From Nocardia rosealba (GTDB lineage: Bacteria > Actinomycetota > Actinomycetes > Mycobacteriales > Mycobacteriaceae): a DNA stretch of 64,000 bases. Where the stretch lies: NCBI RefSeq assembly GCF_020216065.1, contig NZ_JAIWNA010000002.1, forward strand, positions 620,001-684,000. The letters run 5' to 3'. The notes below the pieces were generated by a model that had not been told where the DNA came from, did no database searches, and saw nothing but the letters and a program-made list of their open reading frames with translations. How positions within the stretch are numbered: the stretch's first letter is position 1; each line of letters begins with the position of its first letter. The position numbers were made by a program, and so were the translations under genes. Below, piece after piece: positions 58,851 to 64,000 of this stretch.

Positions 58851-60071
58851 ATGCCGGAAGCCGTGATCGTCGCCGCCGCTCGTTCCCCGATCGGTCGGGC
58901 GGGCAAGGGGTCGCTCAAAGACCTCCGCCCCGACGACCTGACCGTTCAGATGGTGCGTGCGGCCCTGGCACAGGTACCCGCCCTCGACCCCACCGAGATC
59001 GAGGACCTGGTCCTGGGCTGCGGGCAGCCGGCGGGAGAGTCCGGTTTCAACATGGCCCGGGTGGTCGCGGTGCTCGCCGGGCTGGACGCGGTGCCCGGGA
59101 CCACGGTGAACCGCTACTGTTCGTCGAGCTTGCAGAGCACGCGAATGGCACTGCATGCCATCAAGGCGGGCGAGGGCGACGTGTTCATCTCGGCCGGAGT
59201 CGAGACGGTGAGCCGCTTCGGCAAGGGCAGCGCCGACGGCATGCCCGACACCAAGAACCCCGTCTTCGCCGAGGCGCTCGCCCGCACCACCGCGCGCGCC
59301 GACGCGGGCGCCCCCGTGTGGACGGACCCGCGCCTGACCGGTGACCTGCCCGATGTGTACATCGCGATGGGGCAGACCGCCGAGAATGTCGCCCAGCACA
59401 CAGGGATCACCCGCGCCGAACAGGACGAATTCGGTGTCCGCTCGCAGAATCTCGCCGAGAAGGCCATCGCCAACGGCTTCTGGGCCACCGACATCACCCC
59501 GGTGACGCTGCCCGACGGCACGGTGGTCAGTGCCGACGACGGCCCGCGTGCCGGTGTCACCCTCGAGGCGGTGAGTCAGCTGAAGCCGGTCTTCCGTCCC
59601 GACGGCACCGTCACCGCGGGCAACTGCTGCCCGCTCAACGACGGCGCCGCCGCCCTGGTGATCATGTCCGACACCAAGGCGCGCGAGCTCGGCCTGACCC
59701 CGCTGGCGCGGATCGTCAGCACCGGTGTCTCGGGCCTGTCGCCGGAGATCATGGGCCTGGGCCCCATCGAGGCGTCGCGGCAGGCATTGCGCCGTGCCGG
59801 TCTCACCATCGACGACATCGACCTGGTCGAGATCAACGAGGCATTCGCGGTGCAGGTGATCGGCTCGGCTCGCGAACTCGGCATCCCCGAGGACAAACTG
59901 AACGTCAACGGTGGCGCGATCGCGGTCGGCCATCCGTTCGGCATGACCGGCGCCCGCATCACGAGTACGCTCATCAACTCCTTGCGTTTCCACGACAAGC
60001 AGTTCGGTTTGGAGACCATGTGCGTCGGCGGCGGCCAGGGTATGGCCATGGTGCTGGAGCGGCTCTCGTGA
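58851..60071 (+). CDS. Acetyl-CoA acetyltransferase (thiolase)
   Basis: A 406-residue thiolase: active-site Cys in 'VNRYCSSSLQSTRMALHAIK', 'INEAFAVQVIGSARELGI', catalytic His in 'NGGAIAVGHPFGMTGARI' and second Cys in 'MCVGGGQGMAMVLE'. It cleaves or condenses acyl-CoA at the beta-carbon. AAGGAG lies seven bases before the ATG. First gene of a six-gene operon with GTGA/ATGA overlaps. Confidence 0.95.
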   Translation: MPEAVIVAAARSPIGRAGKGSLKDLRPDDLTVQMVRAALAQVPALDPTEIEDLVLGCGQPAGESGFNMARVVAVLAGLDAVPGTTVNRYCSSSLQSTRMALHAIKAGEGDVFISAGVETVSRFGKGSADGMPDTKNPVFAEALARTTARADAGAPVWTDPRLTGDLPDVYIAMGQTAENVAQHTGITRAEQDEFGVRSQNLAEKAIANGFWATDITPVTLPDGTVVSADDGPRAGVTLEAVSQLKPVFRPDGTVTAGNCCPLNDGAAALVIMSDTKARELGLTPLARIVSTGVSGLSPEIMGLGPIEASRQALRRAGLTIDDIDLVEINEAFAVQVIGSARELGIPEDKLNVNGGAIAVGHPFGMTGARITSTLINSLRFHDKQFGLETMCVGGGQGMAMVLERLS

Positions 60072-60823
60072 CCGGCCGTTTCGCGGGCAAGACCGCGATC
60101 GTCACCGGCGCCAGCCGTGGCATCGGCCTCGGCATCGCGCAGCGCCTCGTCGACGACGGCGCGAAAGTCGTTGTCACCGCCCGCAAACAGGACGCGCTCG
60201 ACGCGGCGGTCGCCCAGCTCGGCGGCCCCGAGCACGCCCTCGGCGTGGCCGGTCGCGCCGACGACACCGAGCACCAGGCCGACACCGTCGAGCGCGCGAT
60301 CACCACCTTCGGCAGCGCCGACCTGCTGGTCAACAACACCGGCATCAATCCGGTCTTCGGTCCGATGATCGACCTCGATCTCGAGGCCGCGCGCAAGATC
60401 GTCGAGGTCAACTGCCTCGGCGCGCTCTCGTGGACGCAGCAGGTCCACAAGGGCTGGATGGCCGAACACGGTGGCGCGGTGGTGAACGTCGCCTCGATCG
60501 CGGGGATCCGCAGCGCACCAGGCATCGGCTTCTACGGTGCGAGCAAAGCGATGCTCATCCACATCACCCAGGAACTCGCGGTCGAACTCGGCCCCGACAT
60601 CCGGGTCAACGCGGTGGCGCCCGCCGTGGTGAAGACGAAATTCGCCACCGCGCTGTACGAAGGCCGCGAAAAGCAGGTGGCCGATACCTACCCGATGAAG
60701 CGGCTCGGTGTGCCCGAGGACATCGCCGGTGCCGTGACGTTTCTGCTCTCGCCCGACGCCGCATGGGTCACTGGTCAGCTGCTCGTCGTCGACGGTGGCG
60801 TGACCTTGACCGGCGGATTGTAA
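60068..60823 (+). CDS. SDR family oxidoreductase
   Basis: A 251-residue classical SDR: 'TAIVTGASRGIGLGIAQRLV', 'LLVNNTGINPVFGP', Ser in 'VVNVASIAGIRS', catalytic YxxxK as 'YGASKAMLIHI', 'VNAVAPAVVKTKFA' and C-terminal 'GQLLVVDGGVTLTGGL'. NAD(P)-dependent oxidation of a 3-hydroxyacyl-CoA or alcohol. GTG start overlaps the thiolase stop by four bases (GTGA). Confidence 0.92.
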   Translation: MTGRFAGKTAIVTGASRGIGLGIAQRLVDDGAKVVVTARKQDALDAAVAQLGGPEHALGVAGRADDTEHQADTVERAITTFGSADLLVNNTGINPVFGPMIDLDLEAARKIVEVNCLGALSWTQQVHKGWMAEHGGAVVNVASIAGIRSAPGIGFYGASKAMLIHITQELAVELGPDIRVNAVAPAVVKTKFATALYEGREKQVADTYPMKRLGVPEDIAGAVTFLLSPDAAWVTGQLLVVDGGVTLTGGL

Positions 60824-60856
60824 AACACTGTGCCGCAAGACTTTCAGGAGAAGACT

Positions 60857-61612
60857 ATGAACACGACGAGAACCGCTGTCGTCACCGGCGCCGCCCGGGG
60901 AATCGGTGCCGCCGTCGCGAAGAAGCTCGCCGCCGACGGGATGGCGGTGGCCGTCCTCGATCTCGACGAGGACGCCTGCAAGCCGGTCGTCGCCGAGATC
61001 GAGGCCGCCGGTGGCCGGGCCCTCGCGGTCGGGGCGAATGTCGCGGTCGAGGCCGCGGTGGAGTCGGCCGTCGAGCGGATCGTCGCCGAGCTCGGTGCGC
61101 CGACCGTGCTGGTCAACAACGCGGGTGTCATCCGCGACAACATGCTGTTCCGGATGAGCACCGACGACTGGGACACGGTGATGAACGTGCACCTGCGCGG
61201 GGCGTTCCTGATGACCCGCGCGGTCCAGAAGCACATGACCGAGGCGAAGTTCGGCCGCATCGTCAACCTGTCGAGCACCTCGGCGCTGGGTAACCGCGGC
61301 CAGGCCAACTACTCGGCCGCGAAGGCGGGTGTGCAGGGCTTCACCAAGACGCTGGCCCTGGAACTTGGCAAGTTCGGGGTCACCGCGAACGCCATCGCCC
61401 CGGGTTTCATCGAGACCGAGATGACCGCTGCGACCGCCGAGCGGCTCGGAGTTCCGTTCGAGGATTTCAAAGCCGGTGTGGCGTCGCAGATCCCGGTGGC
61501 GCGCACCGGGGTGCCCGACGATATCGCGCATGCCGTGTCGTTCTTCGTCAGCGAAGGCGCGGGCTTCGTGTCCGGGCAGGTGCTGTACGTGGCGGGCGGG
61601 CCGAAGGCATGA
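60857..61612 (+). CDS. 3-oxoacyl-reductase (FabG-type SDR)
   Basis: A 251-residue SDR of the FabG group: 'AVVTGAARGIGAAVAKKLAA', 'VLVNNAGVIRDNMLFRMSTD', Ser in 'IVNLSSTSALGNRGQ', catalytic 'YSAAKAGVQGFTKTLALELG', 'VTANAIAPGFIETEMTAATA' and 'FVSGQVLYVAGGP'. In this operon it more likely acts on acyl-CoA in beta-oxidation than on ACP. CAGGAG before ATG; its stop overlaps the MaoC start (ATGA). Confidence 0.92.
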   Translation: MNTTRTAVVTGAARGIGAAVAKKLAADGMAVAVLDLDEDACKPVVAEIEAAGGRALAVGANVAVEAAVESAVERIVAELGAPTVLVNNAGVIRDNMLFRMSTDDWDTVMNVHLRGAFLMTRAVQKHMTEAKFGRIVNLSSTSALGNRGQANYSAAKAGVQGFTKTLALELGKFGVTANAIAPGFIETEMTAATAERLGVPFEDFKAGVASQIPVARTGVPDDIAHAVSFFVSEGAGFVSGQVLYVAGGPKA

Positions 61613-62064
61613 GGGCATTCCAGGGGATCGCCGAGCTGGAGGCGGCAGTCGGCACCCATCTCGGCTACTCCGGGTGGCACACGGTGACCCAGGAGCAGAT
61701 CGACACCTTCGCCGACGCGACCGGTGACCACCAGTGGATCCACGTCGACCCCGTACGCGCGGCCGAAGGGCCCTTCGGAACGACGATCGCCCACGGGTAT
61801 CTGACATTGTCGCTGGTCCCGATGCTCGTCGCCCAGGTGTATCGGATCGAGGGCCTGGCGATGGCGGTGAACTACGGCTCCAACAAGGTGCGCTTCCCGG
61901 CGCCCGTGCCCGTCGGGTCGCGGCTGCGCGCGGGTCTCGAGTTGCGGTCGGTGGCGCCGGGTGGCGGTGGGCACCTGATCACCAACACCGTCGTCGTCGA
62001 GCGCGAGGGCGGTGAGAAGCCGGTGTGTGTGGTGGAGACGGTCACCCTGGCGGTCGCGAAATGA
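61609..62064 (+). CDS. MaoC-type enoyl-CoA hydratase
   Basis: A 151-residue hotdog-fold hydratase: catalytic motif 'QIDTFADATGDHQWIHVDPV' with Asp and His, then 'AAEGPFGTTIAHGYLTLSLV' and 'VNYGSNKVRFPAPVPVGSRL'. It hydrates a trans-2-enoyl-CoA. ATGA overlaps on both sides. Family matches single-domain R-hydratases of actinobacterial lipid catabolism. Confidence 0.93.
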   Translation: MRAFQGIAELEAAVGTHLGYSGWHTVTQEQIDTFADATGDHQWIHVDPVRAAEGPFGTTIAHGYLTLSLVPMLVAQVYRIEGLAMAVNYGSNKVRFPAPVPVGSRLRAGLELRSVAPGGGGHLITNTVVVEREGGEKPVCVVETVTLAVAK

Positions 62065-63080
62065 CCGTGCCCGGTCTGGATCTCGACCGCTTCGGGCACT
62101 GGCTGCGGGCCACGCTGCCCGGCGTCGGCACCGACCTCGACGCCACGCTCATCGCCGGCGGCAAGTCCAATCTCACCTACACGGTGACCGACGGTGCGTC
62201 GTCGTGGATCGTGCGGCGCCCGCCGCTCGGGCACGTGCTGGCCACCGCGCACGACATGGCCCGCGAGTACCGGGTGATGGCCGCGCTCGCGCCGACCTCG
62301 GTACCCGTGCCTGCCATGTACGGGCTGTGCGAGGACACCGACGTGCTCGGTGCGCCGTTCTACGTCATGGAACGGGTCGAGGGCACGCCCTATCGGGACG
62401 CGGCCGCCCTGGCCGAGCTGGGACCGGAACGGACACAGCGCATCTCGGCCGCCCTGGTCGACACCCTCGCCGACTTGCACGCCGTCGACCCGGCGGCCGT
62501 CGGACTGGCCGATTTCGGCAGGCCGGAGGGATTCCTCGAACGGCAGGTGCGTCGATGGAAGCAGCAACTCGATGCCTCCCATACCCGTGACCTGCCGCTG
62601 GCCACCGAACTGCACGCGCGTCTGGCCGCCGACGTCCCCGTCGAGTCGGCGGCTGGCATCGTGCACGGTGACTACCGCCTCGACAATGTCCTCGTCGACG
62701 ACTCCGACCGGCTCGCGGCCGTCATCGACTGGGAGATGGCGACTCTGGGCGACCCGCTCACCGATCTGGCCCTGATGGTCGTCTACGGCCGCCTCGCCGC
62801 CCTGCCGAACGGCAAGGTCGCCGTGGCCGACGCGTCGCTGGCGCCCGGCTTCCTCACCGAGGACGAGATCATCGCCCGATACACCGCCCGCAGTGACCGC
62901 GACATGTCCCGCTTCGGCTTCTACCTCGGGCTCGCCGCGTTCAAACTCGCCGCGATCCTGGAAGGCATCCACTTCCGCTACCTGCGGGGCCAGACTGTCG
63001 GCGAGGGCTTCGATGTCATCGGTTCGGCGATCGAGCCCCTGCTGGAAACCGGCCTCACCGCACTGAAGGAGCATTCCTGA
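62061..63080 (+). CDS. Phosphotransferase family protein (APH fold, FadE36-like)
   Basis: A 339-residue APH-fold protein: nucleotide-loop '[15 protein letters not shown]', 'VRRPPLG', catalytic '[15 protein letters not shown]', metal Asp in '[17 protein letters not shown]' and '[20 protein letters not shown]'. It belongs to the group found next to acyl-CoA dehydrogenases in mycobacteria (annotated FadE36 or ACAD10/11-N-like). Human ACAD11 phosphorylates a 4-hydroxyacyl-CoA, so this protein may act likewise. Overlaps ATGA upstream and TGATG with the dehydrogenase gene. Confidence 0.88.
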   Translation: MTVPGLDLDRFGHWLRATLPGVGTDLDATLIAGGKSNLTYTVTDGASSWIVRRPPLGHVLATAHDMAREYRVMAALAPTSVPVPAMYGLCEDTDVLGAPFYVMERVEGTPYRDAAALAELGPERTQRISAALVDTLADLHAVDPAAVGLADFGRPEGFLERQVRRWKQQLDASHTRDLPLATELHARLAADVPVESAAGIVHGDYRLDNVLVDDSDRLAAVIDWEMATLGDPLTDLALMVVYGRLAALPNGKVAVADASLAPGFLTEDEIIARYTARSDRDMSRFGFYLGLAAFKLAAILEGIHFRYLRGQTVGEGFDVIGSAIEPLLETGLTALKEHS

Positions 63081-64000
63081 TGGACTTCGCCTACGACGCG
63101 CGCACCGAAGAACTGCGCGCCACGCTGCTCGACTTCATGGACAGCCACGTCTATCCGGCCGAAGCGGTATTCCGTGCGCAGCTCGGGCAGCTGGACAACC
63201 GCTGGGCCTGGGACTCGGTTCCCGTGCTGGCGGAACTGCGCGCCGAGGCACGAAGCCGTGGGCTGTGGAATCTGTTCCTTCCGGGCGAACACGGCGCGGG
63301 TCTGACGAATCTGCAGTACGCGCCGCTGGCCGAGATCACCGGGCGCAGTGCGGGACTCGCGCCCGCCGTGTTCAACTGCGCCGCGCCCGACACCGGCAAT
63401 ATGGAGGTACTCGCCCAGTTCGGCACCGAGGAACAGCGCAAACAGTGGCTCGAGCCGCTGCTCGACGGGACCATCCGCTCGGCGTTCGCCATGACCGAAC
63501 CGGATGTGGCGTCCTCGGACGCCACCAATATCGCCACCCGCATCGAACGCGACGGTGACGACTACGTGCTCAACGGGCGCAAATGGTGGATCACCGGGGC
63601 GATGAACCCCAACTGCCGCATCTTCATCGTGATGGGCAAGACCGACCCGTCCGCGAGCAGGCACCAGCAGCAGTCGATGATCCTCGTGCCCCGTGACACC
63701 CCCGGCGTCGAAATCCACCGGGGCATGGAGGTTTTCGGCTACGACGACCACGACCACGGTGGCCACGCCGAGATGACGTTCACCGACGCGCGTGTGCCCG
63801 CGTCGAACCTGATCGGGGTGGAGGGCGCCGGTTTCGCCATCGCCCAGGCACGGCTGGGGCCGGGCCGCATCCACCACTGCATGCGCTCCATCGGTGTCGC
63901 CGAGCGCGCCGTGGAACTGATGTGCGCGCGAGCCGAGGACCGGGTGGCGTTCGGCAGGCCGCTCGCCGACCAGGGCGTGATCCGGGATTGGATCGCCGAG
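63080..64000 (+). CDS. Acyl-CoA dehydrogenase, 3' end outside window
   Basis: The first 307 codons of an acyl-CoA dehydrogenase: N-terminal helical domain, '[20 protein letters not shown]' FAD/substrate motif, '[20 protein letters not shown]', '[20 protein letters not shown]' and '[20 protein letters not shown]'. The motifs match the long-chain/FadE-type enzymes paired with phosphotransferase-family genes and ACAD10/11. It starts by TGATG overlap. The catalytic Glu and the C-terminal domain lie beyond base 64000. Confidence 0.93.
   Translation, partial: MDFAYDARTEELRATLLDFMDSHVYPAEAVFRAQLGQLDNRWAWDSVPVLAELRAEARSRGLWNLFLPGEHGAGLTNLQYAPLAEITGRSAGLAPAVFNCAAPDTGNMEVLAQFGTEEQRKQWLEPLLDGTIRSAFAMTEPDVASSDATNIATRIERDGDDYVLNGRKWWITGAMNPNCRIFIVMGKTDPSASRHQQQSMILVPRDTPGVEIHRGMEVFGYDDHDHGGHAEMTFTDARVPASNLIGVEGAGFAIAQARLGPGRIHHCMRSIGVAERAVELMCARAEDRVAFGRPLADQGVIRDWIAE

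Noticed and set aside
59576..61807. 743-codon minus-strand frame across the thiolase/SDR operon
   Set aside because: Antisense shadow of well-conserved enzymes.
1..64000. Search for CRISPR arrays, tRNA/rRNA genes, insertion sequences and prophage
   Set aside because: No regularly spaced repeats, no cloverleaf or rRNA signatures and no transposase or integrase motifs were seen by eye; very diverged cases could be missed.

Overview
The window is high-GC actinobacterial DNA, most likely from a Nocardia-like member of the Mycobacteriales. Support: a GpgS-type glucosyl-3-phosphoglycerate synthase, an LprG-family lipoprotein, a PknB-type kinase with extracytoplasmic sensor, a SigJ-type ECF sigma factor, split LigD-type end-joining enzymes, a cytochrome b5/desaturase fusion, DUF397/XRE pairs, and many GTG/TTG starts with ATGA-type overlaps. 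I see no rRNA, tRNA, CRISPR array, insertion sequence or integrase. Genus assignment is inference. Layout: (1) 0-13.5 kb. A type II thioesterase enters from the left, followed by a divergent SDR/TetR pair, two exported or membrane proteins, a LigD-type polymerase/ATP-ligase operon and a cold-shock protein. Next is a free-standing NRPS condensation domain abutting a convergent, translationally coupled operon: a protein of unknown fold with a C-terminal heavy-metal-associated (HMA) domain, a PLP decarboxylase, and a cysteine-synthase-like enzyme fused to rhodanese. This operon is my main candidate for an undescribed small-molecule pathway. (2) 13.6-15.8 kb. A DUF397/XRE regulatory module whose flanking promoter regions share a palindrome and a second motif. 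(3) 16-30.7 kb. Mostly stable-looking genes: an NmrA-like reductase, secreted lipases, a PucR/CdaR-type regulator, SigJ-type sigma factor/DoxX, two flavoprotein oxidoreductases, glutathione peroxidase, and a Ser/Thr kinase overlapping a lipoprotein gene. (4) 30.8-47.7 kb. An accessory region of small, poorly known or decayed genes: two SAM methyltransferases of one family, tandem membrane-anchored paralogues, a racemase with an extra C-terminus, a hydrolase/TetR pair, a putative ADP-ribosyltransferase-like protein, an LRV-repeat protein, PncA, a lone CDI-type immunity protein, a kinase-gene remnant, and a more AT-rich XRE/inositol-phosphatase pair. (5) 47.8-58 kb. LprG-like lipoprotein; a cluster of cytochrome b5 desaturase, type III PKS and SyrD/PvdE-like ABC exporter; then gpgS, a double TerD protein, ilvD and an MmcQ/YjbR protein. 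(6) 58.1-64 kb. A TetR regulator divergent from a tightly coupled operon of thiolase, two SDRs, MaoC hydratase, phosphotransferase-family protein and acyl-CoA dehydrogenase (truncated by the window end), probably for beta-oxidation of an unidentified acyl-CoA, with a palindrome in the shared promoter. Functional links: regions 1 and 5 look like secondary-metabolite or lipid biosynthesis, region 6 like acyl-CoA catabolism, region 4 like a turnover zone. Starts were chosen from Shine-Dalgarno spacing, overlap with the upstream gene and where recognisable domains begin.
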